Source of the DNA: Olsenella sp. KGMB02461
GTDB lineage: Bacteria; Actinomycetota; Coriobacteriia; Coriobacteriales; Atopobiaceae
Direction of reading: 5' to 3'
DNA length: 64,000 nt
Assembly (NCBI RefSeq): GCF_012584445.1
Contig: NZ_JABAHI010000008.1
Coordinates: forward strand, 496,001 to 560,000
A program made the position numbers and the translations under genes. This document shows positions 28,294 to 36,371 of the stretch, piece by piece; position 1 is the stretch's first letter; each line of letters begins with the position of its first letter. A model generated the notes under the pieces. It saw only the letters and a program-made list of their open reading frames with translations. It was not told the origin of the DNA and did not search any database.

Positions 28294-29604
28294 ATGGATA
28301 TCACCCTTTTCCCCAGGCTTCTCAAAGGCACCGTCCAGGCGCCTTCCAGCAAATCGGTGGCACACCGTGCGTTGATCTTGGCTGCCTTGGCAGATGAGCC
28401 CACCACCATTGGGTGCACTTCCACCTCCCAAGACATCGACGCCACCGTCGGATGTTTGAACGCCCTAGGAGCAACCATTTCCCATGATGAGGGGCAGGGC
28501 TTCTCGGTAGCGCCTTTGCCTCGAGCAGAGAACGGCGCTCCCGTGCCTGTCCGCGACGCCGCGCTCTGGTGCGGCGAGAGCGGGAGCACCTTGCGCTTCA
28601 TGATGCCGCTGGTAGCAGCCCTAGGAGGCGGGGCGTTGCTGCAAGGGGCCCCACGCCTTTTGGAGCGGCCGCTGTCCCCGTTGGACGCCCAGCTCACGGC
28701 CCACGGGGTGACCTGCGAGCTTACCCCGGAAGGCGTGGCCGTCTCCGGGCAGATGAGCGGCGGCACGTTTAGCCTGCCGGGCAATGTGAGCTCGCAGTTT
28801 GTCTCGGGACTGCTGCTGGCCACCAGCGCTTTGAAAGAGCCGGTGTCCATCCAGGTGGAAGAGCCGGTGGCCTCAGTGCCCTACATCGATCTGACCTGTG
28901 ATGGGCTGGCTGCCTTTGGCAGCGACGTCGCCTTCACCGCCTCGCTGGAGCAGGAGGGCGTGCTCTACAGCCTCTACCAGGCAGATCCTTTCGTGCCGCA
29001 TCTGGCAGAGCCCCGCTTTCGGGTAGAGGGCGACTGGTCCGGCGCGGCCTTCTGGCTAGCGGCAGGGGCTCTGGGTTCCCAAGTGGAAGTCCAGGGGCTC
29101 TCCCTTACCTCCGACCAGGGAGATCGCGCAGTCCTAGGAGCGCTGGCGCTTCTCGGCAGCCGCATCACCCGCAACAGCGCCTCTGTCAAAGCGGAGGCAG
29201 ACGCGCCTCAAGGCCATGACCTCTCCATGGAGCAAATCCCCGACCTGGTGCCCCCTATCGCTGCGGTGGCAGCCCTTTGTCCAGGCACCACTCGGCTCTG
29301 CGGGCTGTCGCGGCTGCGCATCAAGGAGTCCGACCGCGTCGAGACCGTGCGCGCAGGCCTGAGCGCGCTGGGAGCCTCGGTGAGCGTGGAGGGCGACGAC
29401 CTGGTGATCTGTGGTGTGGAAGAGCTTTCTGGCGGCGTGGTGGATGCAGCCAACGACCACCGCATCGCCATGATGGCCGCCATCGCCGCCACCCGAGCCA
29501 CAGGGCCCGTCACCATCTGCGGCGCCCAATGCGTGGCCAAAAGCTATCCTGCCTTCTTCGAGTCTTACAAGGCTCTGGGAGGCTCATTGGAGGTGCGCCC
29601 ATGA
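28294..29604 (+). CDS. aroA: EPSP synthase AroA
   Basis: AroA transfers enolpyruvyl from PEP to shikimate-3-phosphate and is the target of glyphosate. The 436-residue product shows PSSKSVAHRAL (17-27), the PEP-site segment CGESGSTLRFMMPL (near 92-105), SSQFVSGLLLA near 170, and KESDR and NDHRIAM near the end. GESGS where many class I enzymes have GNAGT is a feature of class II-like enzymes. It starts 20 bases after aroB with a GGAGG-type site, and ends in an ATGA overlap with aroC. A motif copy lies inside at 28497-28509. Confidence 0.95.
   Translation: MDITLFPRLLKGTVQAPSSKSVAHRALILAALADEPTTIGCTSTSQDIDATVGCLNALGATISHDEGQGFSVAPLPRAENGAPVPVRDAALWCGESGSTLRFMMPLVAALGGGALLQGAPRLLERPLSPLDAQLTAHGVTCELTPEGVAVSGQMSGGTFSLPGNVSSQFVSGLLLATSALKEPVSIQVEEPVASVPYIDLTCDGLAAFGSDVAFTASLEQEGVLYSLYQADPFVPHLAEPRFRVEGDWSGAAFWLAAGALGSQVEVQGLSLTSDQGDRAVLGALALLGSRITRNSASVKAEADAPQGHDLSMEQIPDLVPPIAAVAALCPGTTRLCGLSRLRIKESDRVETVRAGLSALGASVSVEGDDLVICGVEELSGGVVDAANDHRIAMMAAIAATRATGPVTICGAQCVAKSYPAFFESYKALGGSLEVRP
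28497..28509 (+). repeat. Dispersed motif copy (perfect consensus)
   Basis: GGGCTTCTCGGTA inside aroA, read as Gly-Phe-Ser-Val. Confidence 0.6.
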
Positions 29605-30719
29605 GCTCCACCATTGGCACCAGCCTACGCTGCACCGTGTTTGGACAGTCGCACTCAGAGGCCATCGGCTGCGTGATCGAAGGCTTTCCCGCCGGCTTCA
29701 AACCCGACTTCGACGAACTTCGTGCTTTTATGGCCCGTCGCGCCCCCGGGCACGCCGCCTGGTCCACGCCCCGCAAAGAGGCCGACGAGTTTCGCGTGCT
29801 CGCAGGCTTGAATCCCGACGGCGTCACCTGCGGGGCGCCCATCGCCTGCAGCATCGAGAACACCAACACGCGCAGCCAGGATTACGACCAGCTGCGCCGC
29901 GTCCCGCGCCCCGGACATGCCGACTACACCGCACAGCTGCGCTATGGCGGACACCAAGACGTGGCAGGGGGCGGCCATTTCTCTGGCCGGCTCACCGCGC
30001 CCCTCTGCTTTGCCGGAGGCCTCTGCGCCCAGCTTTTGGCTGCCCACGGCGTGGCCATCGGGGCCCATCTGGCAGAAGTGGCCTCCATTGCCGATAAACC
30101 CTTGCCCTCCTGGGACGGCACCCGCGCCTCTCAAGAGCAGCTCGCAGAAGCCCTGGCCTCTGTGGCACGCAAGCCCTTCCCCACCATCGACGACGAGGCA
30201 GGTCGCGCCATGCAGCGGGCCATCGAAGACGCCCGGACGAGCCTGGACTCGGTGGGCGGCATCATTGGCTGTGCGGTCACAGGCTTTGAAGCCGGCGTAG
30301 GCTCTCCCATGTTCGACGGGCTAGAGAACCTCTTAGCCCGAGCCCTCTTTGGCATCCCCGCGGTCAAGGGCCTCTCCTTTGGCGACGGGTTCGAAGCCGC
30401 CAGAAGCCGCGGCAGCCTCAACAACGACCCCTATGGCCTGGTAGGCGGTGCGTGCGCTCCCCTTACCAACCATGCGGGAGGCATCTTGGGAGGCATCAGC
30501 ACCGGAGCCCCCCTCACCTTCTCGGTAGCCATCAAGCCCACCGCCTCCATAGGGCAAGAGCAGGCTTCGGTGGATCTAGAAGCCGGATGCCCTCAATCCC
30601 TTATTATTAAGGGCCGTCATGATCCTTGCATCGCCCCGCGCGCCGTGCCGGCTGTAGAGGCGGTTACCGCCCTGGTATGCCTTGACGCGCTCATCACTTG
30701 GCCGCCCACCCACCTTTAG
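29601..30719 (+). CDS. aroC: Chorismate synthase AroC
   Basis: AroC converts EPSP to chorismate with reduced FMN. The 372-residue product shows the three family signatures: FGQSHSEAIGCVIEG near 15, RPGHADYTAQLRYG near 107 with GGGHFSGRLTAP just after, and the C-terminal RHDPCIAPRAVPAVEA. The ATG at 29601 overlaps the aroA stop; a much longer frame upstream lies inside aroA. It is followed 8 bases later by pheA, whose AGGAGG ribosome site begins inside the aroC stop codon. Confidence 0.95.
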   Translation: MSSTIGTSLRCTVFGQSHSEAIGCVIEGFPAGFKPDFDELRAFMARRAPGHAAWSTPRKEADEFRVLAGLNPDGVTCGAPIACSIENTNTRSQDYDQLRRVPRPGHADYTAQLRYGGHQDVAGGGHFSGRLTAPLCFAGGLCAQLLAAHGVAIGAHLAEVASIADKPLPSWDGTRASQEQLAEALASVARKPFPTIDDEAGRAMQRAIEDARTSLDSVGGIIGCAVTGFEAGVGSPMFDGLENLLARALFGIPAVKGLSFGDGFEAARSRGSLNNDPYGLVGGACAPLTNHAGGILGGISTGAPLTFSVAIKPTASIGQEQASVDLEAGCPQSLIIKGRHDPCIAPRAVPAVEAVTALVCLDALITWPPTHL

Positions 30720-30727
30720 GAGGACCT

Positions 30728-31873
30728 ATGGCAGATTTGACCGACATCCGAGACCGCATCGACTCGGTAGACACAGAGATCCTCAAGCTCTTTATCGACC
30801 GCATGGCCCTCACCGACGAGGTGGCTGCCTACAAGCAGGCCAACGGCCTGCCCGTGCTCGACCGCAGCCGCGAGCGGGCCAAGCTGGCTTCTGTGCTTGA
30901 TGAGACCCCCGATGAGCTCAAAGACTATGCCACGGTCCTCTTCAACCTGCTCTTCGAGGTATCCCGTGCCAATCAGTCTGCCTCCATCGCCAGCCAGGCA
31001 CACCTGGTGGCCTCCATTAAAGAGGCTCTCGAAACCACCCCCGACCTCTTTCCCCGCCAGGCCTACGTCGCCTGCCAGGGTGTGGAGGGCGCCTTCTCCC
31101 AGATCGCGGCCGACAAGCTCTTCAAGCACGCCAACCTCTCCTTCTTCTCCACTTTCGAAGGGGTCTTCCGCGCAGTGGAGCAAGGCTTTTGCAGCTATGG
31201 CGTGCTGCCCTTCGAAAACTCCTCGGCAGGCACCGTCAACCAAGTCTACGACCTCATGAGCCAGTACGACTTTCATATCGTGCGCACCGTGCGCCTGAAG
31301 ATCGATCACAATCTGCTCGTCAAAGAGGGTGTCGAGCTGGACCGCATCACCGACATCTACTCCCACCAGCAAGCCATCGACCAATGCGCCGACTTCTTGG
31401 CAAGCCTCGAGGGCGTCACCGTGCATATGGTGGAGAACACCGCGGTGGCCGCGAAACTGGTGGCCGAGTCCGAGGACCCCGGCACCGCCGCCCTGGGCAG
31501 CCGCAGCGCCGCAGAGACCTATGGCCTCGATATCTGCCGCCGCGCCGTCCAAGACACCGCTAACAACTACACCCGCTTTGCCTGCATCTCCAAGAACCTG
31601 GAGATCTACCCCGGAGCCAACCGCTCCTCGCTCTCTGTGGTAGTTGCCGACAAGCCCGGCGCCCTCTACAAGGTCTTGGCTCGGTTCTATTCGCTGGATA
31701 TCAACCTGGTGAAGCTGGAGAGCCGCCCCATCGCCGACCGCAACTTCGAATACCTCTTCTATTTTGATGTGGACTGCCCGGTGGCCGCCCCTGAGTTCTT
31801 GCGCCTCATCGGCTCTTTGGACGACGTCTGCGAGGAGTTTCGCTACCTGGGCTCCTACAACGAGGTGGTCTAG
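30728..31873 (+). CDS. pheA: Bifunctional chorismate mutase / prephenate dehydratase
   Basis: This P-protein makes phenylpyruvate from chorismate. The 381-residue product has an AroQ-type chorismate mutase domain (1-90, IRDRIDSVDTEILKLFIDRM). A prephenate dehydratase domain follows (about 108-285, YVACQGVEGAFSQIAADKLF and NNYTRFACIS), then a C-terminal ACT domain (about 292-375, with DKPGALYKVLARF and the Phe-binding ESRP motif). Feedback by phenylalanine is therefore expected. It carries the only chorismate mutase visible in the locus, so TyrA must share its prephenate. AGGAGG precedes the ATG at 30728. Confidence 0.95.
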   Translation: MADLTDIRDRIDSVDTEILKLFIDRMALTDEVAAYKQANGLPVLDRSRERAKLASVLDETPDELKDYATVLFNLLFEVSRANQSASIASQAHLVASIKEALETTPDLFPRQAYVACQGVEGAFSQIAADKLFKHANLSFFSTFEGVFRAVEQGFCSYGVLPFENSSAGTVNQVYDLMSQYDFHIVRTVRLKIDHNLLVKEGVELDRITDIYSHQQAIDQCADFLASLEGVTVHMVENTAVAAKLVAESEDPGTAALGSRSAAETYGLDICRRAVQDTANNYTRFACISKNLEIYPGANRSSLSVVVADKPGALYKVLARFYSLDINLVKLESRPIADRNFEYLFYFDVDCPVAAPEFLRLIGSLDDVCEEFRYLGSYNEVV

Positions 31874-33274
31874 ATGGACAAGTGGGAAGACATCGCCCCG
31901 GCAGCCGACGCGGTGGCCCGCGAACTGGCGTCAGAGCACGACGACCATAGGCAGGCCGCCCAAGGCGCCCCAGAAAGCCCCCTGTGCAACCCTGCCCCCG
32001 AAACCCAGGCCCCCTTTGGCCTGGTAGGTGCCTCGCTGGCCCACTCCTGGTCCCCGCGCATCCACAACACCTTAGGCTCTTCTCCCTACGGCCTCTTTAG
32101 CTTTTCTCACCCTGAGGACGCTGCAGACTTTTTTATGAACGGCGACTGGCAAGGCTTGAACGTCACCATCCCCTACAAACGCCTGGCAGCCTCCTGCGCC
32201 CAAAAGCGCACTCCCCTGGTGGAGGAGCTGGGAGCCGCCAATACCCTGGTGCGCTTGGGCGACGGCACCCTTTTAGCCGAGAATACCGACCTTTGGGGCT
32301 TCGATTATCTGCTGCACCGGTTTTGCGAGACCAAGCTGGTAGGCGGCATAGAGCCTTTGGCAGGCCGCAAGGCATTGGTCCTGGGAAGCGGAGGCGCGAG
32401 CCAAGCGATCCAGGCCGCCCTGCGCCTGGCAGGCCTTTCGCCGGCAGTCATCAGCCGCAGCGGAGGGCCTCAGAACTCCTACGAGGGTCTTGCCACCTAT
32501 CACCAGGATGCCTGTTTGCTTGTAAACACCACCCCGGTAGGGATGTATCCAGAGTGCCAGGCTGCTCCAGTGGCCAAAGAGACCCTCTCTCGCATGCCCG
32601 GGCTTCTCGGCGTCCTCGACCTTGTCTACAACCCTGCTAAAACCCAACTCATGCTGGACGCTGAAGCCTTAGGGCTGCCTGCCATGGGTGGCTTACTGAT
32701 GCTGGTGGCCCAGGCGTTTAGATCCAGCGAGATTTGGCAGGGCGCCTCGCTTGACCTCACGCTCATCGACCGCATTGCGGCTCAAATCACCGCTGAGACA
32801 CGCTCTGTCTACTTCATCGGCATGCCTGGTTGCGGCAAGACCGGCTGCGCCCGTCGCCTGGCTCGCATGGCCAATCGCCCCTTCGTCGACCTTGACGACG
32901 CCTTTGAGATCGATTGGGAGATGACCCCCGGCCAATGCATCGCCCAAGAGGGCGAAAAGGCCTTTCGCACCAAGGAGACCCATACGCTGGCTGTCACCGC
33001 CAAAGAGCCGGGTCTCATTGTGGCCTGCGGAGGAGGCATAGTGTGCCGTGAGGCCAATCTGAACCTCATGCGTCACAACGGCATCGTGATCATGCTGGAT
33101 AGGCCTTTAGACCAGCTCTCTTTGAACGACCGCCCACTCACGGCCTCCAAGGGGGTGGAAGCCATCGCTGCCGAGCGCATGGAGCTCTATCGCCAGTGGG
33201 CAGACATTCAGGTGCCCTGTACGGGCACCGCCGAAGGAGATGCCATTTTGGTCAAGGGCATGCTGGGCCTGTAA
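31874..33274 (+). CDS. Fused shikimate dehydrogenase - shikimate kinase
   Basis: The 466-residue protein joins two consecutive pathway steps. Residues 1-45 are a variable leader. AroE spans about 46-310 with SHSWSPRIHN-like shikimate binding (SWSPRIHN), NVTIPYK carrying the catalytic lysine, ENTD with the catalytic aspartate, and the NADP motif GSGGASQA near 173. AroK spans about 312-466 with the P-loop GMPGCGKTGCARRLA, the DLDD shikimate/magnesium motif and CGGGIV. The ATG follows the pheA TAG directly. All key residues appear intact in both halves. The fusion replaces separate aroE and aroK genes and would release shikimate next to its kinase. Confidence 0.93.
   Translation: MDKWEDIAPAADAVARELASEHDDHRQAAQGAPESPLCNPAPETQAPFGLVGASLAHSWSPRIHNTLGSSPYGLFSFSHPEDAADFFMNGDWQGLNVTIPYKRLAASCAQKRTPLVEELGAANTLVRLGDGTLLAENTDLWGFDYLLHRFCETKLVGGIEPLAGRKALVLGSGGASQAIQAALRLAGLSPAVISRSGGPQNSYEGLATYHQDACLLVNTTPVGMYPECQAAPVAKETLSRMPGLLGVLDLVYNPAKTQLMLDAEALGLPAMGGLLMLVAQAFRSSEIWQGASLDLTLIDRIAAQITAETRSVYFIGMPGCGKTGCARRLARMANRPFVDLDDAFEIDWEMTPGQCIAQEGEKAFRTKETHTLAVTAKEPGLIVACGGGIVCREANLNLMRHNGIVIMLDRPLDQLSLNDRPLTASKGVEAIAAERMELYRQWADIQVPCTGTAEGDAILVKGMLGL
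32600..32612 (+). repeat. Dispersed motif copy (last base differs)
   Basis: GGGCTTCTCGGCG inside the aroE-aroK fusion, read in a different frame (Gly-Leu-Leu-Gly) from the copies in tyrA and aroA. Confidence 0.5.
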
Positions 33275-33285
33275 GGCCTATGCCC

Positions 33286-33325
33286 ACCTCTCACGATGCC
33301 CGTTCGGGGAGGTCCAAGCTTTTTT
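33286..33325 (+). terminator. Probable terminator of the aro operon
   Basis: ACCTCTC and GGGGAGGT form a stem with one or two G-T pairs, followed after a short spacer by six T residues (33320-33325). It lies 12 bases after the aroE-aroK stop and suggests that aroQ has its own promoter. Confidence 0.6.
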
Positions 33326-33643
33326 GCATCCTTCTCTGCCTATCACTTGTTTAGCGAATTTCTCAGGGGCAATCCATTGATCGCTTTCGATTTGTGGACT
33401 GCCCCTTTTCTTGAGGCGAGCTTAAGGGCATACCAAAAGTCAGTTGGCTACCACTCATCCTATTTGTCAGCGCACTCATGGAGTACAAGGCTCAAAAGAG
33501 TGCCATTCAGTGGCATTGTTTGCTGTTAGAGAAATCATGCCTAATGGGAACATTATGCAGAGCGCCATGCCTTAATAAGCAACGCGCTTCCATTAGATAG
33601 GATAGTGAACTCGTACTGGCATAGGCCAATAAGGAAGGGTCTC
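33326..33643. other. AT-richer gap before aroQ, no confident gene
   Basis: About 320 bases are visibly less GC-rich than the flanking genes. A 77-codon open frame (33296-33529) overlaps the terminator hairpin, has no good ribosome site and resembles nothing I know. TAGGAT near 33597 is a weak -10 candidate for aroQ. Nothing else can be assigned. Confidence 0.4.
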
Positions 33644-34621
33644 ATGGATACGGCAGCCACAGCCCAGGAGGTGCTTGAGGCATGCGGAGGCAAGGACAAC
33701 ATCCTGTCCACCTCGGTGTGCATGACTCGCTTGCGCCTGGAGCTTGCCAATCCAGATGAGGTGGACGAAGATCGCCTCAAGACCCTCCATGGCGTGCTAG
33801 GCCTTAGAGGCCGCAACGACCATGGCCTCGAAGTGGTTTTTGGCCCTGCCATCATCGACTCCATTGCCACAGAGTTCAGCGATCTTATCGAGCGTCCCTT
33901 GGTGCGCAAGGCGGCCAAGGCCATCACGCGCATGGCTCCCACCCTTCCCAGCCAGCCTCAGGACGCGCGCAATCTACGCGGCGACAACCCCAGCCGCAAG
34001 GCCAGCTACGCCGCTCAGCGCAAGGCCAACCGCTCTCAGGCTCAAGCCAAACAGGGCACCTGGGACCAGGAAGCGTCAGAAGATGCAGACCTCGATGAGC
34101 TTCGTCGCCTTCTGGAGGGCCCCGGCGCCTTACTCAATAATCTTGAGAACGATTTGGAAGCTCCTGCGGCCCCCGATCGCCGCCTGCTCGTCATCAATGG
34201 CCCTAACCTCAACATGCTAGGTGTGCGCGAGCCTGACATCTATGGACATGAGACCTATAGCGATCTGGTAGACCTCTGCCATTTGGAAGGCGCCAGAGCC
34301 GGTTTCTCTGAGGTGCGCTGCTTTCAGAGCAACCACGAGGGCGCCATTGTAGACGTCATCCAAGATGCGTTGAACGTCTACGATGCCATCGTGATCAATC
34401 CAGCCGCCTACACCCATACTTCCGTGGCCATTTTAGATGCCCTCAAAGCAGTGGCCATCCCTGCCGTCGAGGTGCATATCTCGGATGTTTCCGAGCGCGA
34501 AGACTTTCGCCAAGTCAGCTATGTGCGCCCTGCCTGCATCGCCACAGTGATGGGCGAAGGCTTTGCGGGATACGGCCACGCCATGCGCATCCTTGCACGT
34601 TGCCTAGACGAGAGCGCCTAG
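33644..34621 (+). CDS. aroQ: PTS EIIB-like domain fused to type II dehydroquinate dehydratase
   Basis: The 325-residue product has two parts. Residues 6-84 match the glucose-family PTS EIIB domain: GGKDNI (15-20), CMTRLRLEL with the phosphorylatable Cys26, then GVLGL and VVFGP. A charged, probably flexible linker spans 85-178. Residues 180-325 are a complete type II 3-dehydroquinate dehydratase with VINGPNLNMLG, the catalytic Tyr200 in REPDIYG, FQSNHEG, the catalytic His258 in YTHTS, and EVHISDVSERE. The enzyme removes water from 3-dehydroquinate and completes the aromatic set of this locus. The ATG at 33644 has AAGGAAGGG upstream; the GTG at 33605 is less likely. The fusion is unusual to my knowledge. 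Domain boundaries are by eye. Confidence 0.9.
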   Translation: MDTAATAQEVLEACGGKDNILSTSVCMTRLRLELANPDEVDEDRLKTLHGVLGLRGRNDHGLEVVFGPAIIDSIATEFSDLIERPLVRKAAKAITRMAPTLPSQPQDARNLRGDNPSRKASYAAQRKANRSQAQAKQGTWDQEASEDADLDELRRLLEGPGALLNNLENDLEAPAAPDRRLLVINGPNLNMLGVREPDIYGHETYSDLVDLCHLEGARAGFSEVRCFQSNHEGAIVDVIQDALNVYDAIVINPAAYTHTSVAILDALKAVAIPAVEVHISDVSEREDFRQVSYVRPACIATVMGEGFAGYGHAMRILARCLDESA

Positions 34622-34641
34622 GCGCCCCTCTTCCCTCCTGC

Positions 34642-34675
34642 AAAAAAATGCCCCAGCTCCTAGGGAGCCGGGGCA
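34642..34675 (-). terminator. Terminator between convergent genes
   Basis: TGCCCCAGCTCC and GGAGCCGGGGCA form a 12-bp stem with one mismatch. On the minus strand it is followed by seven T residues, so it ends the small gene at 34730-34939. It may also slow transcription leaving aroQ. Confidence 0.8.
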
Positions 34676-34729
34676 TCCGAGTCATCCGGATACTTGTCTA
34701 GGTTGCCTTGCGCCTAGGCGTTCCTTGCC

Positions 34730-34939
34730 TCAGCGCACTGCCGCGTAGGGGACTTCAAGGCCAAAGGCCTCATAGCCATTGCGACACACATCTCCTTCTA
34801 GCACACTTTTGATAGCAAAGATACCCTCCGAGATGGATATGCCGCATCCAGCGGGAATCCAGAATCGCTCGCCGAAGCGCTCCTCGTAGATATCGCACAG
34901 GTCATAGTAGCGCTGTAGTTCCGTGGATTTAGTGCCCAT
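34730..34939 (-). CDS. Small hypothetical protein (69 residues)
   Basis: I do not recognise this family. The product is acidic to neutral and looks folded rather than random, with YYDLCDIYEERFGERFWIP and the segment GISISEGIFAIKSVLEGD. It has three cysteines and no membrane segment. A proper terminator follows 55 bases downstream and supports a real transcript. The ribosome site before the ATG at 34939 is weak. It could also be the remnant of a longer protein. Confidence 0.5.
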   Translation of the reverse strand: MGTKSTELQRYYDLCDIYEERFGERFWIPAGCGISISEGIFAIKSVLEGDVCRNGYEAFGLEVPYAAVR

Positions 34940-35274
34940 GGAGCTCGCCTGCCCTTCTGCCGCTTGCCCGCACTACGTTCCTTAAAGGAACCTAATAACA
35001 AGATAGAATATCCCGTCAAAATCTTCTCTAATCCACTAAAGAGATAAGGCAGACGGTAGCCATTGACCTGCCACCGTAGATGGTTCCTTATTTCTTCATA
35101 TATCTGCAGAATCATGCATCGCATCTGTTAGATATCAACTTTATATCTTATAGATAGCTATGAATTTTCTTCCCTATTTCAGTCTCATTTAAGCGTTTGG
35201 ATTAGCAACCTCTGTCTGCACTTAACGTCCCATCCCTTGAATAAGTGCCAGTTCGTCACTGATTGTCTTTGTTG
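34940..35274. other. AT-rich island, no gene recognised
   Basis: This stretch is far more AT-rich than the rest of the window and is rich in TATA- and TAGATA-like runs. I see no conserved gene, tRNA or clear inverted terminal repeats. It continues into the AT-rich candidate gene at 35275-35493. Foreign origin or a regulatory spacer are both possible. Confidence 0.5.
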
Positions 35275-35493
35275 CTACACCACACTACAGTACCTATACT
35301 TATATGTATATTTAGCTATATTGAGCCAAGTAGTCTCAAAATCTATCGCGATAGTTTGTTCTGATAATTTAGCCCAACGATCAGTTATTTCCCTATAATT
35401 ATTCAATATTGCGATTTGCTCACAGATATTTTTTAACTGTGTGCTATTACCATAATATCCATCATAGTAAATACTAATTGTCTTCTTACTCAT
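35275..35493 (-). CDS. Hypothetical AT-rich small protein (72 residues)
   Basis: The open frame from the ATG at 35493 starts MSKKTISIYYDGYYGNS and is rich in Ile, Tyr, Asn and Lys, codons scarce in neighbouring genes. Its base composition matches the AT-rich island, not the chromosome. No known motif or membrane segment is visible. The longer frame to 35595 would overlap the divergent metallopeptidase gene. It may be a recently acquired gene, a fragment, or not a gene at all. Confidence 0.35.
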   Translation of the reverse strand: MSKKTISIYYDGYYGNSTQLKNICEQIAILNNYREITDRWAKLSEQTIAIDFETTWLNIAKYTYKYRYCSVV

Positions 35494-35520
35494 CACTATC
35501 TTAAATGTGAGCCCGTGCCT

Positions 35521-36354
35521 ATGCCTTCTGCCAAAAGCTACGTGTTTGATCTTAACGGCCTGCCAGTGCACATCACCCGCCGACATACCTCCCACCTCAC
35601 CCTGCGTGTCCTTCCCGACCGCACGCTATCTCTGTCTGCTCCCCTCTCTGCCACCAAGCGTTCACTGGCAGAGTTTCTCTACTCCCATGAGCGCCGCGCA
35701 AACGACCTGCTGCAAGACTACGCAGACCGCCACGATCCCGCGCTTCCCCGCCTTCAACACGCCTTCTCGCACCTGGAGCCCCAAGAAGAGGTCGTGTGGT
35801 GGGGTGAGCCCTTATCGGTAGTTTGGAGCCCAACCCCTGTGCCCACCCTTCGCAGCAGCGCTCCTCCTACCGAGAAACCCTTCTCCCTAGGCCATGAAAA
35901 CCCCTCGGGAGCAGGGATTTCTGTGGACGAGCTGCGAGGCCAGGTGATCTTTTGGGGCCCAGCCGCCCAAGAAGGCTCGGAGGCCTGCGTCCTGAGACAA
36001 AAGCTATTGCGAGCAGAGCTTTCAGCGGCGCTCAGCTCTGCTGCATCGAGGCGGCTCTTCCAGGTTGAAAGCGCGCTGGGAGTGACCGTCGAGTCCCTAA
36101 GCTTCAGGGCCATGACCAGTCGCTGGGGATCATGCCGCTACAAGAAAGGTCGCATCTCGCTCAACCTGGATCTGGCTACCCATGAGCTCTCGGCGCTAGA
36201 GATGGTGCTTTGGCATGAGGCTTGCCATCTGCGAGCACCCAATCATGGGCGGGAATTCAAAGATCTTTTGAGCTCGGTGTATCCGCGGTGGAAGGCGGTC
36301 TCTGACCAGCTGGACTACGAGGGCATGCGCCTCCCCAAGTCCATTGCGAGATAG
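35521..36354 (+). CDS. YgjP/DUF45-family zinc metallopeptidase
   Basis: The 277-residue product ends in the DUF45 (M48-like) metallopeptidase domain: SRWGSCRYKKGRISLNLDLA near 202-222, the zinc motif HEACH near 237, and NHGREFKDLL with the third ligand region. The N-terminal half resembles the usual DUF45 beta-rich arm (SYVFDLNGLPVHITRRHTS) but has an insertion rich in Pro and Ser near 100-130. Substrate is unknown for the family. GTG at 35515 is an alternative start. A motif copy lies at 35868-35880. Confidence 0.85.
   Translation: MPSAKSYVFDLNGLPVHITRRHTSHLTLRVLPDRTLSLSAPLSATKRSLAEFLYSHERRANDLLQDYADRHDPALPRLQHAFSHLEPQEEVVWWGEPLSVVWSPTPVPTLRSSAPPTEKPFSLGHENPSGAGISVDELRGQVIFWGPAAQEGSEACVLRQKLLRAELSAALSSAASRRLFQVESALGVTVESLSFRAMTSRWGSCRYKKGRISLNLDLATHELSALEMVLWHEACHLRAPNHGREFKDLLSSVYPRWKAVSDQLDYEGMRLPKSIAR
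35868..35880 (-). repeat. Dispersed motif copy (perfect consensus)
   Basis: Minus-strand GGGTTTCTCGGTA, antisense to the metallopeptidase gene, where the plus strand reads Thr-Glu-Lys-Pro. Confidence 0.6.
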
Positions 36355-36371
36355 CGCGGAAGTAGCTGACC

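Noticed and set aside
33296-33529. 77-codon open frame before aroQ
   Set aside because: It starts inside the aro-operon terminator hairpin, lacks a ribosome site and has no recognisable features.
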